Source: Actinomadura luzonensis
Lineage (GTDB): Bacteria > Actinomycetota > Actinomycetes > Streptosporangiales > Streptosporangiaceae
Length of the DNA: 64,000 bases
Reading direction: 5' to 3'
Assembly: GCF_022664455.2 (NCBI RefSeq)
Contig: NZ_JAKRKC020000002.1
Span: forward strand, 2,480,001-2,544,000
The translations under genes and the position numbers were made by a program. Numbering within the stretch: the first letter of the stretch is position 1; each line of letters opens with the position of its first letter. Positions 32,432 through 41,739 of the stretch are shown one piece after another. The notes under the pieces were generated by a model. The model was not told the DNA's origin. It was given only the letters and a program-made list of their open reading frames with translations, and did no database searches.

Positions 32432-35260
32432 TCAGGGCAGGTCGAGCCCGGCGAGCTGGGCCCGGCTGGTCACGTTCAGCTTGGGGAAGGCCCGGTACAG
32501 GTGGTAGCTGACGGTCTTCGGGCTGAGGAACAGCCGCGCGCCGATCTCCTTGTTCGTGCGGCCCGCCGCCGCCAGGCGGACGATCTGCAGCTCCTGCGGT
32601 GACAACGCCGACAGCGCCGACGCGGCGTCCGGACCGGCGACGGGCGGGCCGGCGTCACCCGCGGCGCGCAGCTCGCCCGCGGCCCGCTCCGCCCAGGGGC
32701 GGGCCTCCAGCCGCCGGAACGTCTCCAGCGCCGCCCGCAGGTGCGGGCGGGCCTCGCGTTTGCGCCGCTCCCGCCGCAACCGCTCCCCGTAGAGCAGGGC
32801 GGTGCGCGCCGCCTCCCACGGATGACCGCCCCGCGCGTGCAGCCGGACGGCCTCGCGGAAGTGCGTGTCCGCGCGCTCCCCGTCCGGCTCCAGCAGCGCC
32901 CGGCAGCGGTGCAGGACGGCCCTCGCCCACGGCAGCCCCGCCGCCTCCGCCCAGCCGGCGTAGCGGCCCAGCGCCTCCCCGGCGGGCCGGTCCAGCCGGG
33001 CGGCGGCCTCGATCAGGTCGGGCACGGCGTGCACGGCCTGGAACTGGTGGCGCGCCGGGCCGGCCGGCCCGGCCTCCAGCCGGTCCAGCGCCTCGGCCGT
33101 GCGGCCCGCGCCCAGGTCGAGCAGGGCCCGCGCCCACTCCGCCCAGGCCAGGGCGTTGACGATGCCGTTGGCGGCGTAGCTCTCGTGCGCGGCGGCGGCG
33201 AGCGCGAGGCACCGGTCCGCCTCGCCCCGCGCGGCGGCGAGCCAGGCCAGGACGCCGCGCATGCAGCCCGCCCGGTCCTGGCCGCCGCTCTCGGCGGTCA
33301 GCAGCAGGCCCTCCTCGGCCGAGGCGGCGGCGTCCGCGAACCGGCCGAGGAAGATCTCGGCGGCGGCGAGCGTGAGATGCAGGACGACCAGCTTTCCGGC
33401 CTCGCCGTTGGCCCGGCACTCGGCGGCGGCGGCGCGGGCGATCTCCCAGGCGGCGGGGAAGTCGCCGGTCTGGAGGGCGAAATAGGAGGCGTTGATGCGG
33501 CGGGAGTGCATGTCGGAGGCCACCCTGCTGCCCTCGCTCACCAGCTCGCGCATGGCCGGCAGGGCGGCGGCGGGCCCGTTGGTGATCAGCAGCGCGGAGC
33601 TCAGGGCGGAGCGCCGGGCGAGGTCGTAGTCGTCCTCGGGGCCGAGGCCCAGCTCCCGCAGGCGGGCGGCGGCCGCGACGAGCCGGTCGGCGTCGCCGAG
33701 CAGGCTCGCGTTGCGCGCCGCCTCCACCAGCATCAGGCCCGCCGCGCCGCGGTCCTCGCCCGCCGCCTCCGCGGCGCCGTCGAGCAGCAGGTCGTGGGCC
33801 AGGTGCGGGGCGCCCCTGCCGAAAGCGATCCGGGCGCGCAGCGCGGGCAGCGCGGTGCGGGCCGAAGCGGCGGGGACGAGCGGGACGGCGGCCTCGATGA
33901 GGCGCTGGGCGTGGCGCAGCCGGCCCGCCTCGGTGGCGTGCGCGGCCGCCGTGAGCAGCCGCCGGCCCCTGAGCCGGGGGTCCTCGCCAGCTCGGCCGCC
34001 CGCTCGCAGGCGGCCGCAGGCGCTGACGCCCGCGCCGCGCGCCGCGGCCCGCTCCGCCAGCTCGTCCAGGGCCCGGGCGGCGGTCTCGTCCGGGCCCGGC
34101 GCGGCGGCGGCCAGGTGCCAGGCCCGGCGGTCGGGGTGGTCGTGCAGGAGCGCGGCCAGGGCGGCGTGCGTCCTCAGGCGCTGGTCGTACGTGCTGAGCT
34201 GGAAGGCCGCCGCCCGCGTCAGCGGGTGGGCGAAGCGCGCGTGCCGGTCGGTGACCGTGACCAGCCCGGCGCGTTCGGCGGCGCCGAGCGCGGCCGGACC
34301 GGCGCCGAGCGCGGCGCACGCCCGGGCGACGACGGCCAGGTCGCCGTCGTCGGCGAGCGCCGTCACCAGCAGCGCGACCCGGGCATCGGCGGGCAGGCGG
34401 CCGATGCGGGCGGCGTAGGCCAGCCGCAGCCGCTCCGGCAGCGGGGGCGGGGTGCGGTCGTACTCGGGCGGGGCAGGGGTGCGGGGCAGTTCGAGCAGGG
34501 CGAGCGGGTTGCCGGCGCTCTCGGCGATGATCCGCGCGCGGACGGGGGCGGCCAGGCCGGGCGCGGCGTCGGCGAGCAGGCGCGCGGCGCTGTCGTCGTC
34601 GAGCCCGCCGAGCCGCAGCTCCGGCAGCCCGGCCGGGTCGAACCCGGCGACCGCGTCGAGCGTGGCGGGACCGGGCGTGATGGGGGCGGGCGTGATGGGG
34701 CCGGGCGTGATGGGGCCGGGCGTGATGGGGCCGGGCGTGATGGGGCCGGGCGTGGCGGGGCCGGCGTCGTCGCGGGCGGCGAACAGCACCACGACGCCCT
34801 CCGCGTGCAGCCGCCGCGCGGCGAAACGCAGCGCCCGCGCCGACGCCTGGTCCAGCCAGTGGGCGTCGTCCACCAGGCACAGCAGCGGCCGGTCCTCGGC
34901 CAGCTCGGCCAGCAGCGACAACACGGCGACACCCACCTGGAACCGGTCGTCGGCCCGCGCCGGGGCCAGGCCCAGCGCGCCCGCCAGCGCCGCCGCCTGC
35001 GGCCCGGGCAGCGCGGCCAGCCGGTCCAGCCCGTCGCGCAGCAGCAGGTGCAGCGAGGCGTACGGCAGGTCGGCCTCGGTCTCGACGCCAGGGCCGCGCA
35101 GCACCCGCAGGCCGTGCGCCCGCTCCTCGGCGTAGGCCAGCAGCGCCGTCTTGCCGATGCCCGGCTCGCCCCTGACCACCAGCACGCCGGAACGGCCCGC
35201 GCGGGCCCCGTCGAGCAGCGCGTCCACCGCACGTTGTTCCGACTCCCGGCCCCGAAGCAC
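32432..35260 (-). CDS. LAL-type LuxR transcriptional regulator with ATPase domain
   Basis: A 942-residue regulator of the MalT/LAL class. The N-terminal AAA-type ATPase has Walker A in VRGEPGIGKTALLAYAEER and Walker B-like LLCLVDDAHWLD. A long helical TPR-like middle follows. The C-terminal LuxR helix-turn-helix is LSPQELQIVRLAAAGRTNKE then FLSPKTVSYHLYRAFPKL. The GTG at 35260 has AGGA at 7 bp spacing. A Pro-Gly-Pro-Ile-Thr repeat (about residues 167-197) interrupts the ATPase region. Such proteins usually activate specialised-metabolism or sugar genes on binding a small ligand. The closest candidate target is the divergent ABC transporter starting 62 bp away. Confidence 0.9.
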   Translation of the reverse strand: MLRGRESEQRAVDALLDGARAGRSGVLVVRGEPGIGKTALLAYAEERAHGLRVLRGPGVETEADLPYASLHLLLRDGLDRLAALPGPQAAALAGALGLAPARADDRFQVGVAVLSLLAELAEDRPLLCLVDDAHWLDQASARALRFAARRLHAEGVVVLFAARDDAGPATPGPITPGPITPGPITPGPITPAPITPGPATLDAVAGFDPAGLPELRLGGLDDDSAARLLADAAPGLAAPVRARIIAESAGNPLALLELPRTPAPPEYDRTPPPLPERLRLAYAARIGRLPADARVALLVTALADDGDLAVVARACAALGAGPAALGAAERAGLVTVTDRHARFAHPLTRAAAFQLSTYDQRLRTHAALAALLHDHPDRRAWHLAAAAPGPDETAARALDELAERAAARGAGVSACGRLRAGGRAGEDPRLRGRRLLTAAAHATEAGRLRHAQRLIEAAVPLVPAASARTALPALRARIAFGRGAPHLAHDLLLDGAAEAAGEDRGAAGLMLVEAARNASLLGDADRLVAAAARLRELGLGPEDDYDLARRSALSSALLITNGPAAALPAMRELVSEGSRVASDMHSRRINASYFALQTGDFPAAWEIARAAAAECRANGEAGKLVVLHLTLAAAEIFLGRFADAAASAEEGLLLTAESGGQDRAGCMRGVLAWLAAARGEADRCLALAAAAHESYAANGIVNALAWAEWARALLDLGAGRTAEALDRLEAGPAGPARHQFQAVHAVPDLIEAAARLDRPAGEALGRYAGWAEAAGLPWARAVLHRCRALLEPDGERADTHFREAVRLHARGGHPWEAARTALLYGERLRRERRKREARPHLRAALETFRRLEARPWAERAAGELRAAGDAGPPVAGPDAASALSALSPQELQIVRLAAAGRTNKEIGARLFLSPKTVSYHLYRAFPKLNVTSRAQLAGLDLP
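34671..34760 (-). repeat. 15-bp tandem repeat inside the LAL regulator
   Basis: Five 15-bp units (consensus ccgggcgtgatgggg on the + strand; the second has one change) and a sixth degenerate unit encode TPGPI repeats on the minus strand. The repeat is in frame and sits in the ATPase region of the protein. Confidence 0.88.
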
Positions 35261-35322
35261 GCACGCATCCTAGTCACTCGTCCGGTACCGGCCGGACACC
35301 GCGGTCCCTAGCGTCGTCGTCC

Positions 35323-36051
35323 ATGAATCCCCCGCACGTGGTCGACCTGATCGGGGTCACCAGACACTACGCACACGGCGTCACGGCGCTCGACGACGTG
35401 TCGATCGGCTTCGCCGCCGGGACGTTCACCGCCGTGATGGGCCCGTCCGGGTCGGGCAAGTCCACCCTGCTCCAGTGCGCGGCCGGGCTCGACCGGCCCA
35501 GCTCCGGCCGGGTCGTCGTGGACGGCCAGGACCTCGCGGCGCTCGGCGACCGGAGGCTGACGCTGCTGAGGCGCGACCGCATCGGGTTCGTCTTCCAGTC
35601 CTTCAACCTGCTGCCGTCGCTCACCGCCGCCCAGAACGTGGCCCTGCCGCTGCGCCTGGCCGGCCGCCGCCCCGGCCACCGCCAGGTCCTGGAGAGCCTG
35701 GCCGCCGTGGGCCTGGCCGAGCGGGCGGGGCACCGGCCCGCGGAGCTGTCCGGCGGGCAGCAGCAGCGCGTGGCCATCGCCCGCGCGCTCGTCACCCGGC
35801 CGGCCGTGCTGTTCGCCGACGAGCCCACCGGCGCGCTCGACGCCGCCACCAGCCGGGAGGTGCTGCGCCTGCTGCGCGACCTGGTGGACGGGCAGGCGCA
35901 GACCGTCGTCATGGTCACCCACGACCCGGTGGCGGCCGCCTGCGCCGACCGCGTCGTGTTCCTGGCCGACGGCCGGATCTACGGGGAGCTGCGCGATCCC
36001 CGCACGGAGGAGATCGCCACCCGCATGCTGCACCTGGAGGCGTCGTGCTGA
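35323..36051 (+). CDS. ABC transporter ATP-binding protein, MacB/LolD type
   Basis: A 242-residue ATPase subunit. Walker A is MGPSGSGKSTLLQCAAGLD, the Q-loop is in VFQSFNLLPSLT, the signature is LSGGQQQRVAIARAL, Walker B is VLFADEPTG and the switch His is in VMVTHDP. This is the short form that pairs with FtsX-like permeases to power export or lipoprotein/peptide extrusion without true transmembrane passage. ATG 35323. Its stop overlaps the GTG of the permease, so the two are coupled. It is divergent from the LAL regulator, which may control it. Confidence 0.92.
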   Translation: MNPPHVVDLIGVTRHYAHGVTALDDVSIGFAAGTFTAVMGPSGSGKSTLLQCAAGLDRPSSGRVVVDGQDLAALGDRRLTLLRRDRIGFVFQSFNLLPSLTAAQNVALPLRLAGRRPGHRQVLESLAAVGLAERAGHRPAELSGGQQQRVAIARALVTRPAVLFADEPTGALDAATSREVLRLLRDLVDGQAQTVVMVTHDPVAAACADRVVFLADGRIYGELRDPRTEEIATRMLHLEASC

Positions 36052-38572
36052 GGCTCGCCTGGTCCACGCTGCGGGTGCAGTGGGTGTCGTTCGCGGGCAC
36101 GTTCGCCGCCCTCGCGCTCGGCGCGGCGCTGATGGCCGCGCTCGGGCAGGTGCTGGCCGCCGCCCTCATCTCGCCGGGGCGGGGGCCGCAGCGGTACGCC
36201 GCGACGCCCGTCGTGGTCGCGCCCGACGAGCGCATCCTGGTACGGAGCCGGTTCGGCGAGAGCGCGGCGCCGCTGGCCGAGCCGCGCGGCCTGGCACCCG
36301 CGCTGGCCGCCGGGCTGGTGGCGCGGCTGCCGGGGCCGTGCTGGACCGGGTCTTCCGGCGCAGCTCGCCGGAGGGCCGCCGGCCGTCGGGCGACCGTGGG
36401 CGGCGGCCCGTACGGCGCCGCAGCCGCTGGTCGCGGGCCGTGCGCCCGCCGGGGACGACGAGATCGTGGTGACCGGCGGGGCCAGGCCGGGGGAGCGGGT
36501 GCGGGTGGTGACGGCCGAGGGGGCCCGGGCGTACCGGGTGGTGGGGCTCGCCTCGCCGGGGGCGCAGCCGACCGTGTTCTTCACGGGCGGGCGGGCGGCC
36601 CTGCTGTCGCCGCGCGTGGACGCCGTGGCCGTGTGGCGGCCCGCCGCCGAGGTCCGCGCGGCCCTGACCGCGGCGGGACACCGAGCGGGGCCCGGAGCGG
36701 CGTCCCGCGGGGCGCCTCCCGGGGACGCGGGGACCGGGCCGGTGGTGTCGGAACGGGCGCGGGTGCTGAGCGGGGCGGAGCGGGCGCTGCTCGACCCGTT
36801 CCGGCAGGCCGACGAGGAGGCGCGCGACAACGCCGGCACCATCGCCGGCATCGCCGCCGCCTTCGCCGCGTTCGTCGCCGTCTTCGCGGTCTCCTCCACG
36901 TTCGCCTTCGCGGTCGGCCTGCGCCGCCGTGAGTTCGCGCTGCTCCGCACCGTCGGCGCGACCGCCCGCCAGGTACGGCGGCTGCTGTACGGCGAGGCGC
37001 TGCTGGTGGCCGTCGCCGCCGCCGCGCTCGGCGCGCTGACCGGCCCGCTCGCCGCCGGGCGGCTGCTGCGGCTGTTCGCCGGGCTCGGCATGGCGCCCGG
37101 CTGGCTGACGCCCGCCGCCACGCCCGTGCCCGCCGTCGTCGCGTTCGCCGCCGGGGCTGCTGGCCGCCGCGGCCGGCGTGGCGGTGGCCGCCCGCCGGGC
37201 GGGGCGGGTGCGTCCCGCCGAGGCGATGCGCGAGGCGGCCGTGGAGCCCCGGGTGATGACGCCCGGACGCCTGCTCGCCGGCGGCGGCCTGCTCGCCACG
37301 GCGGTGATCTCGCTGCTGGTCAACGCCTTCACCGACCCGGCCGCGGCGACCAACGACAAGACATTCATGCCGGTCGTCATGCTGCTGGTGGCCGCGGCCG
37401 GGCTGCTCGCCCCGCTCCTCGTCCGGCCGGTCGCGCGGCTGCTGGCCGTACCTCTGGCCCGGCTGCGCGGGGCGGGCGGGCTCGTGGTCGCGGCCGGCGC
37501 GCTCGCCTCGACCCGGCGGACCGCCGCGACGGCCGCGCCGGTCCTGGTCACCGTCGCCCTGGCCGCCACCTTGCTGGGCGGCGCGGCGCTCACCGACGCC
37601 ACCGGGGCCGCGACGCGCACCGCGCCCGTCCGCGCCGCCCACCTGGTGCTGCCCACCGGGACGGCCGGACTGGACCGGCAGCTCGTGGAGCGGTTGCGGG
37701 CCGTCCCCGAGGCCGACGTCACCACCGCGGCCGAAACCGTCCTCTACACGCTGGAAGGGGAGGGCACCCAGCTCATCCGCCGGACCGCCGAGGCCGTGGA
37801 CCCGGCCGCGCTCACCCGGACCCTGGCGGTGCCGGTGACCGCCGGCTCGCTGCCGGGGCTGCGGGACGACACGATCGCCGTCTCGCCGACGTGGGAGCTG
37901 GGCCTGGGAGAGCGGGTGACGCTCTGGCGGGCGGACGGCGGGCGGGTGTCGCTGACGGTCGTCGCGCTGCTCGGCGCGGGCGCGCCCGCCGACGCCTACG
38001 TCACCCCGGCGAACGCGCCCGCCGCCCTCCCGTCGGCCGCCTACGTGGTCCCGCGCCCCTCCGGCGTGCCGGGGTCCGGCTCCGCCGGGTTGGCGGCGGC
38101 GCTGCGGGACGCCGCGGCCGGGCACAACGCGCGGGTGGTGACCAGGGACGTCTGGGCGGCGGAGGTCGCCGAGGGGAAGGCGTCCGCCGGCCGCCTCGGC
38201 CTGCTGGCGGTGCTCGCGATCATGCTGGGCTACACCGTGATCACGATGATCGGCACGTTGCTGATGGCCGCGCCCGACCGGGCCGCCGAGCACGGCGCGC
38301 TGCGCCTGCTCGGCGCCACCCGGGCGCAGCTCGTCCGGTACGCGGCGGGCGAGGCGCTGCTGGTCGTGGCCGTGGGCGTGCTGCTCGCCGCCGCCGTGAC
38401 CGCGCTCGGGCTGCTCGGCCTGTACGCCGCGCTGCTGCGGCTGTCCGGCCCCGTCCCGTTCGACGTGCCGTGGGAGGCGGTGGCCGGGGTGACCGCGCTG
38501 TGCGGCGCGCTCGCGGTGGCGGCGGCCGTCGTGCCCGCGAGCCGGGTCCGGGGGGCGGCGATCCCGCGCTGA
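36045..38572 (+). pseudogene. FtsX-like ABC transporter permease with two frameshifts
   Basis: The permease starts at GTG 36045 (VLRLAWSTLRVQWVSFAGTF) in the first frame and loses coherence after LVARLPG near 36330. It resumes in a second frame with PQPLVAGRAPAGDDEIVVTG, PFRQADEEARDNAGTIAGI and the FtsX block FALLRTVGATARQVRRLLYG. After VVAFAAG near 37153 it resumes in a third frame with LLAAAAGVAVAARRAGRVRP and continues through four or more membrane helices and a second FtsX block (ALRLLGATRAQLVRYAAGEA) to 38572. Both breaks coincide with GGGG runs (36332-36335 and 37153-37156), and removing one G at each restores a single frame of about 840 codons. This is either a decayed gene or two assembly errors; the flanking coding signal is otherwise healthy. 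It partners the ATPase upstream. Confidence 0.8.
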
Positions 38573-38653
38573 GGCGGCCGTCCGGGCCGCGGCGGCGGGC
38601 GCGGCCGGCGGATAGGCTGGCCGCGACGGAGCGAGGACGAGGAGAGGGGTCCC

Positions 38654-39658
38654 GTGGGCCAGCCCGACACGCCGCGCGTCACGATCCACGAGGTGGCCCG
38701 CCGCGCCGGCGTCTCCCACCAGACCGTCTCCCGCTACTTCCGGCACAACGAGGGCCTGAAGCCGGAGACCCGCAGGAAGATCGATCTGGTCGTGCAGGAG
38801 CTCAACTACCGGCCCAACCTCGTCGCCCGTTCCATGCGCACCCGCCGCACCAACCGGCTGGCGATCGCCCTGCCCGCCTCCGCCCACCTGTGGCCGGTGC
38901 GGCTGCTGCGGGCCGCCTCCGCCGCCGCGCACGCCGAAGGGTTCCAGCTGGAGGTGGTCAGCGTCGAGGGCGACGCCGCCGACCGGGCCGCGCGGGTGCT
39001 GGAGCTGGCCGCGTCGGGGCAGGTCGAGGGCGTCCTGTCGCTGTCGCCGCTGGCCCTCGACCCGGCCGGCTCGCCCGTCCCGCTGGTCGTCACCGGCGAC
39101 TACGACGACCACCTGCGCGGCGTCAACGAGCTGGCCGACGCCTCCCCGGTCGCCGAGATCATCGACTACCTCGCCGGGCTCGGCCACCGGGTCTTCCTGC
39201 ACATCGCCGGGGCGCAGGACTTCGCCTCCGCGCGCAACCGCAGGCGCGTCTACGAGGACACGATCGCGCGCCGCGGGCTCACCTCGTACAGCGTCGCCCC
39301 CGGCGACTGGAGCCCGCAGTCCGGCTACGACGCCGTACGGGCCCTGCCGGACGGCTGCGGCGTCACCGCCGTCGTCGCCGCCAACGACCACGTCGCCATG
39401 GGCGCGGTGCGCGCCGCGCTGGACCGCGGCTGGCGCGTCCCCGGCGACCTCAGCGTCTTCGGCTGGGACGACGAGGAGCTGGGCCGCTTCGCCACCCCGT
39501 CGTTGTCCACCGTGGCCGTCGACCGCGAGGTGCAGGGACGCGAGGCCGTCGCCCGGCTGATCGCGGAAGTACGCGGCGAGCCCGCCCCCGAGCCTCCCGC
39601 GCGATCGATCAACCGGATTATCATCCGCGAGACGGCCGGCCCCCCGCCGGCGGCCTGA
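38654..39658 (+). CDS. LacI-family transcriptional regulator
   Basis: A 334-residue repressor. The N-terminal helix-turn-helix and hinge read VTIHEVARRAGVSHQTVSRY and LNYRPNLVARSMRTRRTNRL. The periplasmic-binding-protein-like sugar domain follows, ending with VFGWDDEELGRFATPSLSTV. GTG 38654 has GAGGAGAGGGG upstream. It is followed after 24 bp by a glycosidase gene, and an 18-bp perfect palindrome with a central CG, typical of LacI-family operators, sits at the promoter of the convergent sugar operon (43781-43798). I infer that it controls that operon, and perhaps its own, in response to a sugar. Confidence 0.9.
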   Translation: MGQPDTPRVTIHEVARRAGVSHQTVSRYFRHNEGLKPETRRKIDLVVQELNYRPNLVARSMRTRRTNRLAIALPASAHLWPVRLLRAASAAAHAEGFQLEVVSVEGDAADRAARVLELAASGQVEGVLSLSPLALDPAGSPVPLVVTGDYDDHLRGVNELADASPVAEIIDYLAGLGHRVFLHIAGAQDFASARNRRRVYEDTIARRGLTSYSVAPGDWSPQSGYDAVRALPDGCGVTAVVAANDHVAMGAVRAALDRGWRVPGDLSVFGWDDEELGRFATPSLSTVAVDREVQGREAVARLIAEVRGEPAPEPPARSINRIIIRETAGPPPAA

Positions 39659-39682
39659 GGACGCACCCCGCTCGGAGTTGCC

Positions 39683-40957
39683 GTGACGAACGAACCCCCG
39701 GTGATCGCCATCGACGATCGCGTGCGGCACCAGACGATCGACGGGTTCGGCTTCTCCACGGCCTTCCGGCGCAACGAGCTCGTCAGGGCGCTGCCGGAGG
39801 ACAAGCAGCGGGAGATCCTGGACCTGTGGTTCAGCGCCGAGAAGGGCGCGGGCCTCAGCATCCTGCGCCTCGGCATCGGCTCGGCCCCGTCGGGCGCCCC
39901 GTACGACGCGATGGTCTCCATCCAGCCCGAGGACCCGGGCGGCCCGGACGCCCCGCCCAGGTACGTCTGGGACGGCGACGACAACAGCCAGGTCTGGATG
40001 GCCAAGGCCGCCCAGGCGTACGGGGTGCGGCGGTTCGTCGCCGTCGCCTGGAGCGCCCCCGGCTACATGAAGGACACCGGCCAGGAGCGGCACGGCGGCC
40101 GGCTCAAGCCCGAGTGGCGGCGGGCGTACGCGGACTACCTGGTGCAGTACACCAGGTTCTACGCCGAGGAGGGGGTGCGGATCACCGACCTCGGCTTCGC
40201 CAACGAGCCCGACTGGACCGCCCCGCACGCCTCGATGCGCTTCACCCCGGAGGAGGCGGCCGAGTTCGTCAAGGTGCTCGGCCCGCGCGCGGCCGGGGTG
40301 GGGCTGGTGTGCTGCGAGTCGCTGGGCTGGACGGAGGCGAAGGCGTACACGGCGGCCATCGAGGCCGACCCGGAGGCCCGCCGCTGGGTGCGGGTCTACA
40401 GCGGGCACGGCTACGCCACGCCGGTGGACTTCCCGCTGTCGGCGAGGCGTCCGACGTGGATGTCGGAGTGGAACCCGAGCGGCACCGCCTGGACCGCCCG
40501 CTGGTACGACGGCAGCGGCTCCGACGGCTTCACCGTCGCCTCGGCCGTGCACGACGCGCTGACCCTTGGCAACGTCTCGGCCTACCTCTACTGGCTGGGC
40601 GCCTCGACGGGCAGCACCAGGGCGCTGCTGCTGGTCGACGAGGACGCCCGCGACTACCGCGTCTCCAAGCGGCTGTGGGCGCTGGCCGCCTGGAGCCGGT
40701 TCGTCCGGCCGGGCGCGGTGCGCATCGAGGCGGTGCCGGCCAGGGCGGCGCTGCGCGTGTCGGCGTTCCGCAACCTCGACGGCTCGCGCGCGGTGGTCGT
40801 GCTCAACACCGGCATGACGGCGCTGACCTGGGACGGGGTCGGCGAAGGGGCGCGGGCGTACCTGACCGACGAGGACGCCTCGCTGGCGCCCGCGCCGGTC
40901 GCGGGCGGGGCGGTAACGTTCCCGCCCCGCTCGCTGACGACGGTGGTCCTGCCCTGA
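39683..40957 (+). CDS. GH30-family glycoside hydrolase, cytoplasmic
   Basis: A 424-residue (beta/alpha)8 hydrolase. It opens with RHQTIDGFGFSTAFRRNEL and LSILRLGIGS, as in family 30. The acid/base Glu is in LGFANEPDW and the nucleophile Glu in RPTWMSEWNPSG. A C-terminal beta-sandwich typical of GH30 ends the protein. There is no signal peptide, so it should act on imported oligosaccharides, with beta-galactan, xylan or glucan-derived sugars as candidates. GTG 39683 has GGAG upstream. It is co-directional with the LacI regulator and is followed by a tandem repeat and a hairpin that separate it from the convergent cupin gene. Confidence 0.85.
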   Translation: MTNEPPVIAIDDRVRHQTIDGFGFSTAFRRNELVRALPEDKQREILDLWFSAEKGAGLSILRLGIGSAPSGAPYDAMVSIQPEDPGGPDAPPRYVWDGDDNSQVWMAKAAQAYGVRRFVAVAWSAPGYMKDTGQERHGGRLKPEWRRAYADYLVQYTRFYAEEGVRITDLGFANEPDWTAPHASMRFTPEEAAEFVKVLGPRAAGVGLVCCESLGWTEAKAYTAAIEADPEARRWVRVYSGHGYATPVDFPLSARRPTWMSEWNPSGTAWTARWYDGSGSDGFTVASAVHDALTLGNVSAYLYWLGASTGSTRALLLVDEDARDYRVSKRLWALAAWSRFVRPGAVRIEAVPARAALRVSAFRNLDGSRAVVVLNTGMTALTWDGVGEGARAYLTDEDASLAPAPVAGGAVTFPPRSLTTVVLP

Positions 40958-41028
40958 GGCGGGTCCTGCCCTGAGGCGGGTCCTGCCCTGAGGCGGGTCC
41001 TGCCCTGCTCCGAGGGAGGTCAGGGCAG
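40955..41028 (+). repeat. 17-bp tandem repeat and hairpin after the GH30 gene
   Basis: Three identical 17-bp units, tgaggcgggtcctgccc (40955-40971, 40972-40988, 40989-41005); the first unit contains the GH30 stop codon. CTGCCCTG occurs four times (40949, 40966, 40983 and 41000 as starts), and any copy can pair with the single CAGGGCAG at 41021-41028. The closest pairing gives an 8-bp stem with a 13-nt loop, which may act as a terminator between the convergent genes. Confidence 0.75.
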
Positions 41029-41739
41029 CGGGGCCCAGGTCCGGAGGCGGCCGCACATGCCGAAGGCGCGGGGGCCGGGCCGGGGCGCGGTGCGCACCAC
41101 CGCGGCCTGCCCGAGGTGGTCGTGCTCGCCGGCGGCGAGCGCCGCGAGCCGGGCGCGGGTGCGCTCGGTCTCGGCCTCGACGCTGTCGCGCCACAGCTCC
41201 GTCCACGCCTCCACCCGGGGCCGGACGAGCGCGGCGGCCAGCCGGTGCAGCTCCGCCAGCGCCGCGCCGCCCCGCTCCCCGACGTCCGCGAGAAGCTGCC
41301 GGAAGCCGGTGATCGCGAGGTCGCGGCGGGCCCGGGCGGCGGCGGCCCGCTCGTCCTCCGTGCCGCCGGCCGGGAGGGCGGCGGCGGCCAGGTAAGCGTC
41401 CCGGTCGCGGAGGACGTCGGCGGGGAAGGTGAGCACGGCGTCGCCGGCCTCGGGCAGCCCCGCGTTCTGCATGATCACCACCAGCCGCAGCCCGTCCTCG
41501 TTGACCAGCCGGTGCACGGTGCCGGGGGAGAACCAGAGCACCGAGCCCGGCTCCAGCCGGTCGCGGGCGAAGCCGGCGGCGCTCAGCGTGTGCACCTCGC
41601 CGCGGCCCCCGGTCACCACGTACGCCTCGGTGGAGACGGTGTGCAGGTGCGGGGTGCCGCCGTGCCCGCCGTCCGGGCAGGCCCAGTCGTAGACCTGGAG
41701 GTCGCTGACGGAGGTGGCGCCGGGGAAGAGCGGCGTCAC
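41020..41739 (-). CDS. Cupin-domain protein of the sugar operon
   Basis: A 239-residue protein. The N-terminal half is a single cupin barrel: PHLHTVSTEAYVVTGGRGEV supplies the His-x-His and Glu of the metal site, and LEPGSVLWFSPGTVHRLVNE the second motif with its His. The C-terminal half is a charged helical region of about 100 residues that I do not recognise. GTG 41739 overlaps the stop of the upstream gene (GTGA), so it is the last gene of a three-gene operon. A role in sugar isomerisation or binding, or in sensing, is inferred from the neighbours. Its last codons overlap the right arm of the hairpin at 41021-41028. Confidence 0.8.
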   Translation of the reverse strand: MTPLFPGATSVSDLQVYDWACPDGGHGGTPHLHTVSTEAYVVTGGRGEVHTLSAAGFARDRLEPGSVLWFSPGTVHRLVNEDGLRLVVIMQNAGLPEAGDAVLTFPADVLRDRDAYLAAAALPAGGTEDERAAAARARRDLAITGFRQLLADVGERGGAALAELHRLAAALVRPRVEAWTELWRDSVEAETERTRARLAALAAGEHDHLGQAAVVRTAPRPGPRAFGMCGRLRTWAPLP

